Shown here in pieces: positions 51,904 to 60,426 of a stretch of DNA of 64,000 bases. Source of the DNA: Micromonospora solifontis. GTDB taxonomy: Bacteria > Actinomycetota > Actinomycetes > Mycobacteriales > Micromonosporaceae. A program made the position numbers and the translations under genes. The stretch is from positions 1 to 64,000 of the forward strand of contig NZ_RJLN01000006.1 of NCBI RefSeq assembly GCF_003725545.1, written 5' to 3'. How positions within the stretch are numbered: position 1 is the first letter of the stretch; each line of letters begins with the position of its first letter. Below the pieces are notes generated by a model, which was not told the origin of the DNA, did not search any database, and was given only the letters and a program-made list of their open reading frames with translations.

Positions 51904-52911
51904 ATGAACGCAGTCATCGACCTCGGCAACGGGGACTCCCTTCAGATGGAGCCAGCCCGCCGCGCCTTTCACCTGTATCCGGGCGCCGGAGGCGCACAGA
52001 TCGAGGTGACGCTCAGGATCAGCAAGACGCATGACCTGGCGCCGGGCATCGCGTACCGGGTGAGCGCTCGGATGTACGTCGAGGACAACATGCGCCGGCA
52101 GCGGATGCTGTGCACCCTGGACGCCGCGAACCTCGTCACGCCGCTCGTCCGGGCAGGCGATGTGCAGCTGTCGGGCTTCGTCACCGACGAGCAGTTGCGC
52201 GTCGTCGAGCAGCTGCGCGCAGGCGGGGACCTGTGGGTGAACCTGAAGCTGTCGGTCTCGTCGGTGGAATGGAAGGCGGACTCTGAGGCGGCGGACTCGG
52301 ACTCGGCGGAGCTGATGCTGACCGCGCGGGGGCGCGCCGAGCAGAAGGCGCGTCTGTCGGGTGAGGTGGTGTATCGGTCGAACGAAGAACCCCGGCTGAC
52401 CGCGCTGCCGCCGGCGGGAACCAAGGTGGTGTTCGAGCGCCCGTTGCAGAAGCAGCGGACCGGTGACCTGAGGTTTGACATCAATGCCGGCGAGTGGGCG
52501 GCGCAGATGGCCGCGGTCGAGGCGGGGACCTTCGTCGAGCTGCTGGTGCCGCTGGCTGGCGGCGCGGACTACGCCGGCGCGGTGGCGCTGCTGCGCGAGG
52601 CGCGCGAGTTGTTGCGGGAGGGCAACGTCGACGCGTCGATCGGTCAGGCGCGTAAGGCTCTGGAGCAGGCGCGCAAGGAGTACGGCACGCAGAAGCTGTA
52701 CGAGGCCGCGACGAAGAAGTCACCGCGGACTCGGGCCCTCCCGGAGCGCTGGGCGATCATGGTCGAGGACCTGTACTCAACGATGAGCGGCGCTGCGCAC
52801 AACGATGAGGTGACGAAGGAGTTCACCTACTCGCAGGAGGACGGCGCAATGCTGATCACGGCGACGGCGGGGATGCTCAAGCGGTTGGCCGCTGACCGCC
52901 AGACGCTGTAG
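51904..52911 (+). CDS. Unknown 335-residue protein with HEPN-like C-terminus
   Basis: The first 210 residues are beta-rich (IEVTLRISKTHDLAPGIAYRVS...) with no family I know. The C-terminal 120 residues are helical: AVALLREARELLREGNVDAS, QARKALEQARKEYG, then MVEDLYSTMSGAAHNDE. The pattern resembles HEPN/Abi-type helical domains, though the RxxxxxH motif is not clear. ATG follows a GGTGAGCC context. It is flanked by zinc-ribbon genes in a defence-rich stretch. Function not assigned. Confidence 0.6.
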   Translation: MNAVIDLGNGDSLQMEPARRAFHLYPGAGGAQIEVTLRISKTHDLAPGIAYRVSARMYVEDNMRRQRMLCTLDAANLVTPLVRAGDVQLSGFVTDEQLRVVEQLRAGGDLWVNLKLSVSSVEWKADSEAADSDSAELMLTARGRAEQKARLSGEVVYRSNEEPRLTALPPAGTKVVFERPLQKQRTGDLRFDINAGEWAAQMAAVEAGTFVELLVPLAGGADYAGAVALLREARELLREGNVDASIGQARKALEQARKEYGTQKLYEAATKKSPRTRALPERWAIMVEDLYSTMSGAAHNDEVTKEFTYSQEDGAMLITATAGMLKRLAADRQTL

Positions 52912-53263
52912 ACGGGTTGCAGTCGGCGCTGACGTCTGGGTCGACTCGGACATCCGGGCACCTGGCGCAGCGCAGCGCCAGGTGCCCGCCGCACGAGCAG
53001 GGCAGCCAGTCGCGCACCGGTCGGGTCGCCGACCCGCCGACGTAGGAGTGCCCGTTGCGGCAGTGCTGCGGCTCGTCGCCGACCAGCTCGCGCACCCGGC
53101 AGTAGGGAAAGGCGACCACGTGCCGGTCGGCGCGGGCCCGCGCGACCAGCTGCCGCAGCTCGGCGGGGGAGTCCACGACGTGCTCGACGACGGTCACGCC
53201 GGCGGGCGAGTTGTCGGCCCGGTCCCAGCGGATCGTGATTTGCCAGCGCGTTCGCCACTCCAC
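52877..53263 (-). CDS. Small Cys-rich protein, unknown
   Basis: 128 residues from a GTG start. A mixed alpha/beta first half (RWQITIRWDRADNSPAGVTV) leads into HCRNGHSYVGG, PCSCGGH and LRCARCPDV, six cysteines suited to a zinc ribbon. Its 3' end overlaps the convergent gene by 35 bp. Similar short proteins occur in actinomycete mobile elements, but I cannot name a family. Confidence 0.55.
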   Translation of the reverse strand: MEWRTRWQITIRWDRADNSPAGVTVVEHVVDSPAELRQLVARARADRHVVAFPYCRVRELVGDEPQHCRNGHSYVGGSATRPVRDWLPCSCGGHLALRCARCPDVRVDPDVSADCNPSTASGGQRPTA

Positions 53264-53465
53264 GGGGGCAGGCTACTCGTACTACTGTTCGAATGGAGCG
53301 CGAGATCTGTCCTCGCTGTGTGTGCCTCGGACGTGGCTCTTTGGCCTGCGCGGGGACCGCGGTCTGCGAGCCGCCCTGCAGGGCTGAGACCATCTGTGGG
53401 TCGGGCTGGAGGCTGAGACGGGCTCGGGAACGAGCCGATGCCCGTCGCTGGTACTTATTCGTCCA

Positions 53466-53503
53466 CTAACGAAGCATGTCCTCCGACATGCTCCTCGCCG
53501 CAT
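53466..53503 (-). pseudogene. Severed C-terminal tail of the Mrr-like nuclease gene
   Basis: On the minus strand this stretch reads (D)AARSMSEDMLR and a stop. Deleting the IS element and one CAT duplication joins it in frame to PWND of the gene at 55560-54736, restoring PWNDAARSMSEDMLR. It is therefore the original 3' end of that gene. Confidence 0.8.
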
Positions 53504-53552
53504 TGAGGTTCCCCCGATAGCGTGGAGGCCAGGCCTTAAGGGATAGAGGGTC

Positions 53553-53852
53553 ATGGCTGAAACGAGACGACGGTTCGACCGGGAGTTCCGCGAGGGCGCG
53601 GTGCGCATCGTGCGGGAGACCGGCAAGCCCATCGCGCAGATCGCCCGGGACCTGGGGATCAACGAGGGCACTCTGGGTAACTGGGTCAACCAGGACAAGC
53701 GTGCTCGCGGCGAGGCCGCGGCCGGCGGTGGGCTGTCCGAGGACGAGCGTGCCGAGTTGATGCGGCTGCGGAAGGAGAACGCCGAGCTGGCGATGGAGCG
53801 TGACGTGCTCAAGCGATCCGTGGTCCTGTGGGTCAAGGAGGCGACGAAGTGA
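53553..53852 (+). CDS. IS3-family transposase OrfA
   Basis: 99 residues. An HTH of the IS3 OrfA type ([35 protein letters not shown]) is followed by a leucine-zipper-like helix ([20 protein letters not shown]). OrfA binds the terminal repeats. The TGA overlaps the OrfB GTG by four bases. I see no A-rich slippery site, so OrfB is probably made by coupling or a weak frameshift. Confidence 0.92.
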   Translation: MAETRRRFDREFREGAVRIVRETGKPIAQIARDLGINEGTLGNWVNQDKRARGEAAAGGGLSEDERAELMRLRKENAELAMERDVLKRSVVLWVKEATK

Positions 53853-54739
53853 GCGTGGCAGCGTTCGTGGCTTCCCAGAGGACCGAGCACGGTGTGCCGC
53901 ACACGGTGACCTGCCGCGCGTTGGGCCTGTCCGAGTCGTGGTTCTACAAGTGGAAGGATCGGCAGCCCACGCCTGGTCAGCGTCGGCGGGCCGAGCTCGC
54001 CGAGAAGATCCGCGAGGTCTTCGACGCCTCGGGCGGCACCTACGGCTCACCTCGGGTGACCCAGGAGCTGCGGGCGGCCGGCTGGCGGGTCGGGGAGAAC
54101 ACGGTGGCCCGGTTGATGGCCGAGCTCGGCCTGGCCGGACGCGCACCGAAGCGGCGGCGCGGCCTGACCAGGCAGGGTAAGCGGCCGGCGGCGCCGGACC
54201 TCGTGCGCCGGCAGTTCACCGCACCGGCGCCGAACGTGTTGTGGTGCGGGGACATGACCGAGATCGTGACCGGGGAGGGCAAGCTGTACCTCGCCACGGT
54301 GATCGACCTGTTCTCCCGCCGGCTGCTCGGCTACGCCATGTCCGCCCACCACGACGCCGACCTGGTGGTGGCGTCGCTGCGCATGGCGACTGCCACTCGT
54401 GGTGGCGACGTCGACGGGGTGATCTTCCACTCGGATCGGGGCAGCGAGTACACCTGCGAGGCGTACGAGACCGCCTGCTCCCGGCTGGGGGTGCTGCAGT
54501 CGATGGGCCGCGTCGGTAGCGCGTTGGACAACGCCGCGGCGGAGGCGTTCAACTCCACCATCAAGGTCGAGTACATCCACCGGCAGCAGTTCCGCACCCG
54601 CGCCGAAGCACGGTTAAAGATCTCGACCTGGATTGTGGACTTCTACAACCTCCGTCGCAGGCACAGCGCCTGCGACGGCATGTCACCCATCGACTACGAG
54701 CATTTCATGGCCGAGGCCAGGAGGGCCGAAGCCGCTTAA
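53849..54739 (+). CDS. IS3-family transposase OrfB
   Basis: 296 residues. An HTH_21-type region ([26 protein letters not shown]) precedes the integrase core with the DDE triad: Asp in WCGDMTEI, Asp in FHSDRGSEY and Glu in [10 protein letters not shown]. It cuts and joins IS ends to target DNA. All catalytic residues are present and the length is normal. Confidence 0.94.
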   Translation: MSVAAFVASQRTEHGVPHTVTCRALGLSESWFYKWKDRQPTPGQRRRAELAEKIREVFDASGGTYGSPRVTQELRAAGWRVGENTVARLMAELGLAGRAPKRRRGLTRQGKRPAAPDLVRRQFTAPAPNVLWCGDMTEIVTGEGKLYLATVIDLFSRRLLGYAMSAHHDADLVVASLRMATATRGGDVDGVIFHSDRGSEYTCEAYETACSRLGVLQSMGRVGSALDNAAAEAFNSTIKVEYIHRQQFRTRAEARLKISTWIVDFYNLRRRHSACDGMSPIDYEHFMAEARRAEAA

Positions 54740-55560
54740 CGGAGTCCTCCACGATTTCGGGGGATTGACACATCGTTCCACGGAATTATTGTGCAGGGTA
54801 AACGGACGACGAACAATGCCATAGCGGCTTCGCCCGCGCACTCAGTCGCCTGAGCGCTAAATCCCGCAAGGGAGAAAAAAGCCGTTACGCTGCCCCCGGC
54901 CGCTCCAATGAGCTGCTGGACGAGCGGGCGGCCAACCGGTCTATTAGTGTATTTCACCTGTGCTGCTATTGTCGAGCCCAAAATGTCCACCCCGCCATCC
55001 GGTCCGCTCTCGGTGATGCGGGCGTCGTCAAACCCGAATTGGCGCAGCGCAGACGCGCAGAGGTATTCCGCTTGTTGCCACGCGGCAGGCGTTACCCGTG
55101 CACCCACATTGCTGTCGAGTGTGATCAAGTGAGCCCTGTGACGGGCCGGCCCGTAATCTTCCTCGGCTTCCTTGACGAGGAACGGGTCACGATCCCTCCA
55201 GTTAAGCCTAGCCGGCAACGCTTTCGCTTTATCTCTGATGTAGTCGACGAGCAGTGGATCCTTGCCCTCACTCTGCTCACTCGTCCACTTTTCATCGAAG
55301 GGCGACGCCGACCAGACGTCGTTGCGAAAAAGGTAGAACGAACAATCCTGGAGCGGGCTGCGGTAATCGTCATCGCGGTCGTACGTTGTACAAAGATAGA
55401 GAATCGCTTTGCGCTCCTGCGCGCGCTTCGTCTCGGCAATATCTCGTGGCTGACACCGAATTCTCTTGGGAGGGCCGCTGGCGTGTGACACGACTAGCTC
55501 CCAGGATGACAAATCTCGCGCAACTTCAATACGTGCTTCTCTCCGCCGCACCACCATCAC
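54736..55560 (-). pseudogene. Mrr-like restriction endonuclease, 3' end replaced by IS sequence
   Basis: 274 residues are readable. The C-terminal third is an Mrr catalytic domain: QFGFDDARITESGPDGGVDI gives the Asp, AAQVKY the Q-x-K pair. Mrr enzymes cut methylated or foreign DNA. The IS removed the last nine residues (AARSMSEDML-R type tail) and added [11 protein letters not shown], so the nuclease core is intact and may still work. GC is clearly lower than in neighbours. The start is uncertain: coding-like sequence in frame continues upstream to about 55740 without ATG or GTG. Confidence 0.75.
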
Positions 55561-55882
55561 TCGGAGTGGATCGACGTCGTATGGATTACGGCCCGGTTTG
55601 CGGCGCTTTTTGCGATCTCCGCCAGACAGGTGTCTGCCCTCACGTCTGCCATGTATCGAAAGGTATCTATAGGCATGGTACTCGGCTTCTCCTATGCCGC
55701 CACTGCCACGGCCGGCCGAACACCGAGCGTGCCTCGTGCCTCACACCGGACCGCCATAAACATTCCTAGGCCCGACCGGTAGGGACGCCCGTCGAGGCTG
55801 GGAGCTCTCCCAGCCTCGACGGCCGAGCGAGCAGCTACGTTGAGAGGCGCCTGAGTTTCGGCTGGTCCACGCGAAGCGCCAG
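55561..55882. other. Region upstream of the Mrr-like gene
   Basis: The minus frame of the Mrr-like gene stays open through about 55740, reading protein-like sequence (EAEYHAYRYLSIHGRREGRH, KKRRKPGRNPYDVDPLRV) with no standard start codon. It may be a lost N-terminus. The rest, to 55882, holds no gene I can support; an 11-bp palindrome-like GGGAGCTCTCCC occurs near 55799. Confidence 0.4.
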
Positions 55883-56488
55883 TCATCGCTCCACTGGAAG
55901 TAACCGAGCCTGTGCCCGTTGCGCAGCACGGAGCGCGGAGAGTTGGCCGTGGAACGAGCCATGGCGGTTCTGGTCGAGGTTGAGTGGAAGCACCCAGGAT
56001 CGGATCAGCCCCTCCTCAAGCTTCCACGGCTGATCCGTCGCGGACCACACGACGTGTGCGTGCCGAGACATCCACTCGGTGAGCCGAGGCTCCCCAACTC
56101 GACCAAAGGTCATCCGCTTGCCGCTGCCCACGCGCCGTAAACCGATGCCAAGCTCGTCCGCGAGAAGAGAGCCGAGGGTGAGCCGCAGAGTCGAGCCCTC
56201 GGCGTTGCCGCGATAGTGATACCGGACCCTGCTGCGAATCGTCTGTCGGCTGGCAGCACGTCCGTTCATCGGCGGCGCCTTCGGCGATATTCCAACGTAG
56301 AGCAAGGCAGCCCCATCCCACCTGTGGCAGCCTTCGGTCGGGACACCCGGCGGCGGCGACGTGAAGTACCAGGCGTAAACGCCAGCCGACGCAGGTATGG
56401 GGCAGCCCCGCCCCCGAACCTCCTCGGCTGAGTAGAGCCGGGCGGGGCGAAGGAGGGCTTCCTCTGGGACCACAGGCAGGCTGGTCAA
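55883..56488 (-). CDS. GIY-YIG-type nuclease
   Basis: 201 residues. SAGVYAWYFTSPP and, 35 residues on, ALLYVGISPKAPP match the GIY and YIG halves (here GVYAWY and YVG). RQTIRSRVRYHYRGNAEG supplies the catalytic Arg and LEEGLIRSWVLPLNLDQN the Glu region. Proteins of this type are small DNA nucleases of unclear role in actinomycetes. It starts with TTG 56488, four bases after the partner's stop, or GTG 56473. The two are a transcription unit. Confidence 0.75.
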   Translation of the reverse strand: MTSLPVVPEEALLRPARLYSAEEVRGRGCPIPASAGVYAWYFTSPPPGVPTEGCHRWDGAALLYVGISPKAPPMNGRAASRQTIRSRVRYHYRGNAEGSTLRLTLGSLLADELGIGLRRVGSGKRMTFGRVGEPRLTEWMSRHAHVVWSATDQPWKLEEGLIRSWVLPLNLDQNRHGSFHGQLSALRAAQRAQARLLPVER

Positions 56489-56492
56489 AACT

Positions 56493-56711
56493 CTAAAGCT
56501 TTCCTTCGTACCAAGGGCCGTACCACCAGGCCCAGTCCCCTGAGACGGCTCCGTCCAGGTCTTGGTCGCGAACGGCCGACCTGGCGGCTCGCTTAACCTC
56601 GGTAGCGATCGCCTTTAGCCTGCCAGCGGTCACGTTGCCACCGCCGGTGAGGTCGATGAACAGGCGAATCTCCATGCACTTCGCGGTTGGGTTTTGCTCC
56701 TCGCTCGGCAT
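56493..56711 (-). CDS. Small unknown protein paired with the GIY-YIG gene
   Basis: 72 residues from ATG 56711 with GGGGAGG upstream. KCMEIRLFIDLTGGGNVTAG starts a strand-helix unit, RLKAIATEVKRAARSA a helix, and the end is aromatic (DWAWWYGPWYEGKL). No family recognised. The tight link to the GIY-YIG nuclease suggests a joint function, perhaps an inhibitor or specificity partner. Confidence 0.6.
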   Translation of the reverse strand: MPSEEQNPTAKCMEIRLFIDLTGGGNVTAGRLKAIATEVKRAARSAVRDQDLDGAVSGDWAWWYGPWYEGKL

Positions 56712-56746
56712 CGCGGCCTCCCCTTCGTTGCGCAAACTCTGCGAGA

Positions 56747-56764
56747 TCTCTAAGAATTCTCTAA
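56747..56764. promoter_or_regulatory. Direct repeat in an AT-rich promoter region
   Basis: TCTCTAA occurs twice 11 bp apart (one helical turn) in an AT-rich patch, about 36 bp before the ATG of the small gene. It is a plausible operator or promoter for the leftward GIY-YIG unit. Confidence 0.35.
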
Positions 56765-57094
56765 AAGATTCGTGATCATCATCATCGGCCGTTCGGACGA
56801 TGTCGAGCGTCAGTGGTTGGCGTGGCGGGACGGATCGTCTCAGCAGATGTGGCCCCGTCGGTCCTAGTCCAGCTCTCAAGAGAACGCTGACCTGGGATCC
56901 CAACTGAGGTTTCCGTAGGCGGAGCGGGGTCGGGGCAGGTAGGCCGAGGTCGATACTTGATCTCGTAACGTGCAGGCCTCACGCATTCGTTGTGGCTGAT
57001 TTGCGCCCGGTCCCCGCTTCGGCTGTTCGACGATGGCGGGGGAGGAACGAAGCATGAGCGCCGCTCGCAATCTCGAAGGGTCGGGCTGGAGGGG
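56765..57094. other. Divergent intergenic region
   Basis: About 330 bp between the GIY-YIG unit and the ligase gene. I see no supported gene. A 14-codon frame from ATG 57055 ends at the ligase start with a TGA overlap and could be a coupled leader, but nothing else supports it. Confidence 0.4.
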
Positions 57095-58168
57095 GTGAGC
57101 TCGGACTGGCGGTGGGAGACGTCGCTGGGTGGGCCGGTACTACGCCGGCCTGTCGCCCCGATGCTGGCCGCGCCGGTCGACGCGGTGCCCGAGGGTCCGA
57201 ACCTGGTCTATGAGCCGAAGTGGGATGGGTGGCGGGCGCTCGCCTTCCGGGGAGCCTCCGACGTCTACTTGCAGTCGCGCGCCGGCAGGAATCTGACGCC
57301 GTACTTCCCGGATATCACGCGGGCGGTGCGGGCCTTCGTTCCGCCCGGTGTGGTGCTCGATGGGGAACTGGTCGTCTGGGAGCGCGGGCGGACGAACTTC
57401 GCCCTGCTGCAGCGGCGGGTCACCGCGGGCCGACAGTTGCTGCGCGAGGCCCGTGAGCACCCGGCCTACTACGTCACCTTCGACCTTCTCGTCGACGCTG
57501 GCGGGGAGCCGGTGCTCGACGCGCCGCTGGTCGAGCGTCGGGCGCGGCTGGTGCGGCTGCTCGCCGGCGCCCCGCCGCAGTTGGCGGTCACCCCGCAGAG
57601 CGCCGACCTGTCCGAGGTGAGCGGATGGCTGACCACCTGGACCGCGGCGGGCGTCGAAGGGGTTGTGATCAAACGCGTCGACAGCCGGTATGAGCCTGGC
57701 CGCCGAGGATGGGCGAAGTTCCGGGCACGTGCCACCACGGAGGCGATCATCGGCGGCGTCACCGGCAGCATCCGCAACCCCGAGACTGCTCTCCTCGGCC
57801 GCTTCGACCGGCGGGGTCGACTGCGATACACCGGCCGCACACACCCGCTGGCCACGCCGCAGCGTCTGGAGCTGGCTTCGCTGCTCGCGCCGCCACGCCC
57901 GACCGACCGCCCTGTTGTCATCCATCCCTGGCCCGATCCGCTCCCGGCTTCCTGGTCCGGCCAGTTCGAGCGGCCCGAGCCGCTGCGCTACACCCAGGTC
58001 GAGCCCACCGTGGTGGCTGACATCGAGGTGGACACGGCCTACGAGCACCACCGGTGGCGTCACCGCGTCCGGTACGCGCGCCCAAGGCCGGACCTGTCGG
58101 TGTACGACGTGCCCCTGATCCTCAACGAGGGTGAAGATCCCTTCTCCGGCCACGCGCGCAGCGCCTGA
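57095..58168 (+). CDS. ATP-dependent DNA ligase (LigC/D ligase-like)
   Basis: 357 residues. The adenylation motif is YEPKWDGWRA with the active Lys; later nucleotidyl-transferase motifs include LDGELVVWE, YVTFDLL, EGVVIKR and WAKFRA. A C-terminal OB-fold-like region follows (AIIGGVTGS...RHRVRYARPRPDL). It seals nicks using ATP, and in actinomycetes such enzymes act in end joining or repair. GTG 57095 is favoured by length. No Ku gene is near; the neighbour is a nuclease unit facing away. Confidence 0.88.
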   Translation: MSSDWRWETSLGGPVLRRPVAPMLAAPVDAVPEGPNLVYEPKWDGWRALAFRGASDVYLQSRAGRNLTPYFPDITRAVRAFVPPGVVLDGELVVWERGRTNFALLQRRVTAGRQLLREAREHPAYYVTFDLLVDAGGEPVLDAPLVERRARLVRLLAGAPPQLAVTPQSADLSEVSGWLTTWTAAGVEGVVIKRVDSRYEPGRRGWAKFRARATTEAIIGGVTGSIRNPETALLGRFDRRGRLRYTGRTHPLATPQRLELASLLAPPRPTDRPVVIHPWPDPLPASWSGQFERPEPLRYTQVEPTVVADIEVDTAYEHHRWRHRVRYARPRPDLSVYDVPLILNEGEDPFSGHARSA

Positions 58169-58229
58169 GCTTGATCGTCGCCCCATTGCTCGACAGCCGG
58201 CAGGAGCCGGCGTAGGCCTGCGGTTCGGA

Positions 58230-59546
58230 TCAGGCAGCAGGTCGGTCTGATCGAGGGGCCCAGTTGCTGCGGTCGGCCCACGCGTCAGCCCCTACCTCGG
58301 CCTGAGGAAAAGGAGTTGTGTCGTGGCCGCGAGTGCCGAGGTCGGGGCGCTCCTTCCGTTCCTGCTCGTCGATCTTGATCAGGTCCGACATGGCTTCGAC
58401 GTGCAGCCGTTCTGCGTCGAGCAGGTAGGAGATGAAGGTGTGCACCGTGTCGAGCAGGGCCTTCTCCGGATTGCTGCACGAGGAGAACAGGCCGTTGACG
58501 GCTTCGATGTAGCTCTTGAGGGCGCCGATGAGCGTGCCGATGTGCTGGTAGCCGAGGCCGGCGTAGGCGTTGCGCAGGCCCTCAAGCATGCTGGCGGCCT
58601 TCTTGCCCTCCTCGGCCAGCCAGCGTGTCTGGGCTTCGAGCTGTGTGAGATAGGCCGCCGCGCGGTCGGCGTACTGGCTGAAGGCTTGCGAGGCGCTGCC
58701 TTCCCAGTAGAGCTTGAGGTTCTTCAGTTCGCCGTCCATCTCGGCGCGGAGCTCCGCGTAGGTGTTGGCGGCCGAGTGAACCAGGTCGGCGCGGTTACGG
58801 ATGATCTTGGGTGAGGACCGCCAGGCGTGGACCATAAGGTTGGTCAGGGGAAGGCGCTCGCCCGTGCCCAGCTCGATCAGGATCGCTTCGAGCTGGAGCA
58901 GCGTGTCCCGGTACTCGTGGATGAACGTGTCGAGTTGGTCGCCTTCGCCGTTCTCGTAGTAGGTGGTGCGGCCGCCGCTGAAGCCGAGGTTGTTGCCGTC
59001 GGTGCTGCCGATGGTGATCGGTTCCTCGACCTCGCGGGTTCGTGGCAGCTTCTCGTTGCGGGTGGCGCCCAAGCGGTCATTGCCATCGGGGATCACCACC
59101 ACAGGCTGGTCGTCCGGAAGCCTCCTGTCGTGCGGTTGGGCGAGGACGCCGGCTCCGCCGGGGCGGACCCGTACGCTGCCGCCGTAGCCGTCTCCGAGTG
59201 GCAGATAGGGCAGCAGGTCCCGATTCATCACGTCGAAGTTGGTGGCGACGTCCAGCTCGGTGCCCTCGTAGTCCGCCGCGATCTGCATGAGCCCGTCGGC
59301 CATGCGCTCCATCTCGTTACGGGCAGTGTTCGCCTCGGAGATCCTGCTGCCCAGTGCGGTTGCCCAGTCCCGGTTCAGCTTCTCCGAGATGCCTTCGAGC
59401 GTGCCCCACGCCGCAGCGGGGATAGATCCGACATCGCCGAGGTAGCGCCCGACGGCGCTGTAGGTCACGGCGTCTTCGTAGCGCTCCACGCCGAAGGCCA
59501 CCAGGGCCCGCGACTCGACCCGAAGGGCGGACGTGTCCGTGGTCAT
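58230..59546 (-). CDS. Large WXG100-like protein, predicted type VII secretion substrate
   Basis: 438 residues. About 1-130 and 235-400 are long helices. A WxG motif occurs in LKLYWEGSASQAFSQYADRA near 300, preceded and followed by helices as in WXG100 proteins. A Gly/Pro-rich middle segment lies at 120-190. The C-terminus is disordered (GHDTTPFPQAEVGADAWADR). It is much longer than classic WXG100 proteins. ATG 59546 overlaps the previous stop by four bases, with GGGGAGTGG upstream. Confidence 0.65.
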   Translation of the reverse strand: MTTDTSALRVESRALVAFGVERYEDAVTYSAVGRYLGDVGSIPAAAWGTLEGISEKLNRDWATALGSRISEANTARNEMERMADGLMQIAADYEGTELDVATNFDVMNRDLLPYLPLGDGYGGSVRVRPGGAGVLAQPHDRRLPDDQPVVVIPDGNDRLGATRNEKLPRTREVEEPITIGSTDGNNLGFSGGRTTYYENGEGDQLDTFIHEYRDTLLQLEAILIELGTGERLPLTNLMVHAWRSSPKIIRNRADLVHSAANTYAELRAEMDGELKNLKLYWEGSASQAFSQYADRAAAYLTQLEAQTRWLAEEGKKAASMLEGLRNAYAGLGYQHIGTLIGALKSYIEAVNGLFSSCSNPEKALLDTVHTFISYLLDAERLHVEAMSDLIKIDEQERKERPDLGTRGHDTTPFPQAEVGADAWADRSNWAPRSDRPAA

Positions 59547-59848
59547 GACTCTTGCCACTCCCCGTGCTGCAACTCGACGGGCGTGAACGGCTCAGCCCCG
59601 ACGGGTGAGCCGAAGTAGTCGATGCGAAGCTGGCGGTACTGCCGCCGGTGATCGGCGACCGCGGCAAGGAGCGCCGTGCGAATCTCGGAAGCCACCTCGT
59701 CCGGGCTGCATTGACGCACCATGCCGCGGATGATGACGACATTGATCTCCCCATCGTGGTGCCGGATCACCCGCACCCACCGATTGACGGAGACACCTTT
59801 GGCCGTGATCCGGCCGACGTCCTCGAAGTAGCGCTCAAGCTTGCCCAC
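59543..59848 (-). CDS. YbaB-like small protein
   Basis: 101 residues. NRWVRVIRHHDGEINVVIIRGMVRQCSPDEVASEIRTALL resembles the beta-hairpin plus helix of YbaB/EbfC-like proteins that accompany WXG genes in actinomycetes. Coupled to the WXG-like gene by a four-base overlap. A chaperone-like role for the secreted partner is a guess from context. Confidence 0.55.
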   Translation of the reverse strand: MGKLERYFEDVGRITAKGVSVNRWVRVIRHHDGEINVVIIRGMVRQCSPDEVASEIRTALLAAVADHRRQYRQLRIDYFGSPVGAEPFTPVELQHGEWQES

Positions 59849-59856
59849 GCGTGCTC

Positions 59857-60426
59857 CTAGTCGCTGGCCTTGAGCGCCATCGCGCGGTCGATGATGCGCT
59901 GCGCGCTGCTGTTCGCGTACGCGACGACCTGCTCCGGGGGCCGGCTGGAGCTGCTGAACTCTGCGAGGGTGTGCGCGTAGCGCTCGTCGGAGGCCACGAA
60001 CACGCCGGCGAAAGCCTTGTCGTTGATCTTCTGCGAACAGGCGCGAGTCACCTTGTACCTAGCGCCGCTCGGATTCGGAACTACCTCGCCGTAGCAGGGG
60101 CCATCCGTCGCCTTCTTGCGCAGAGCGGCTTCGTCGTCACCTGCGCTGAGATCCAGGACGACCGTGCCCCAGTAAGCCTGGTCCGCGGACCGAAATCCAA
60201 ACTCGCACCGGACCAGAGACCTGGTCACCTCACGCGTCGGCTCGGTACGGGTGAGGGTCCAGGAGCCCTCCACGGCGCTCGGCAGAGCTTCGGCCAAGTC
60301 ATTGCAGGAGGGAACGACCTGGTCACCAGCTAGGGGCCCCCACCGCCACAGTCCCAAAGAGCCGACGCTCACAAAGACAACTCCAGCCAGGATGGCCAGC
60401 GGCCTCTTGCTCATCCGGATATTCAC
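59857..60426 (-). CDS. Membrane-anchored extracellular protein, unknown
   Basis: 189 residues. A single N-terminal TM segment (RPLAILAGVVFVSVGSLGLW) is followed by a soluble domain with four cysteines (SCNDL, VRCEFG, GPCYGE, RACSQ), suggesting disulphides outside the cell. It resembles sensor-like or DUF3558-like lipoprotein folds but without a lipobox. GTG start overlaps the upstream YbaB-like stop by four bases, placing it in the four-gene unit. Confidence 0.6.
   Translation of the reverse strand: MNIRMSKRPLAILAGVVFVSVGSLGLWRWGPLAGDQVVPSCNDLAEALPSAVEGSWTLTRTEPTREVTRSLVRCEFGFRSADQAYWGTVVLDLSAGDDEAALRKKATDGPCYGEVVPNPSGARYKVTRACSQKINDKAFAGVFVASDERYAHTLAEFSSSSRPPEQVVAYANSSAQRIIDRAMALKASD

Larger units (their letters stand above)
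53504..54770 (+). mobile_element. Intact IS3-family insertion sequence
   Basis: 1267 bp. The left end TGAGGTTCCCCCGATAGCGT and right end (read inward) TGTCAATCCCCCGAAATCGT are imperfect terminal repeats sharing TCCCCCGA and CGTGGAGG. The 3-bp target duplication CAT flanks both sides (53501-53503 and 54771-54773), normal for IS3. Both transposase frames are open, so it may be active. It inserted into an Mrr-like nuclease gene. Confidence 0.92.

Noticed and set aside
53282..53902. Minus-strand frame across the left IS end
   Set aside because: Only its last residues (AARSMSEDMLR) are real coding, as the severed tail of the Mrr-like gene; the rest is antisense to OrfA.
57055..57099. 14-codon leader peptide before the DNA ligase
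   Set aside because: It has a TGA overlap with the ligase start, but no ribosome-binding site or conserved feature; could be chance.
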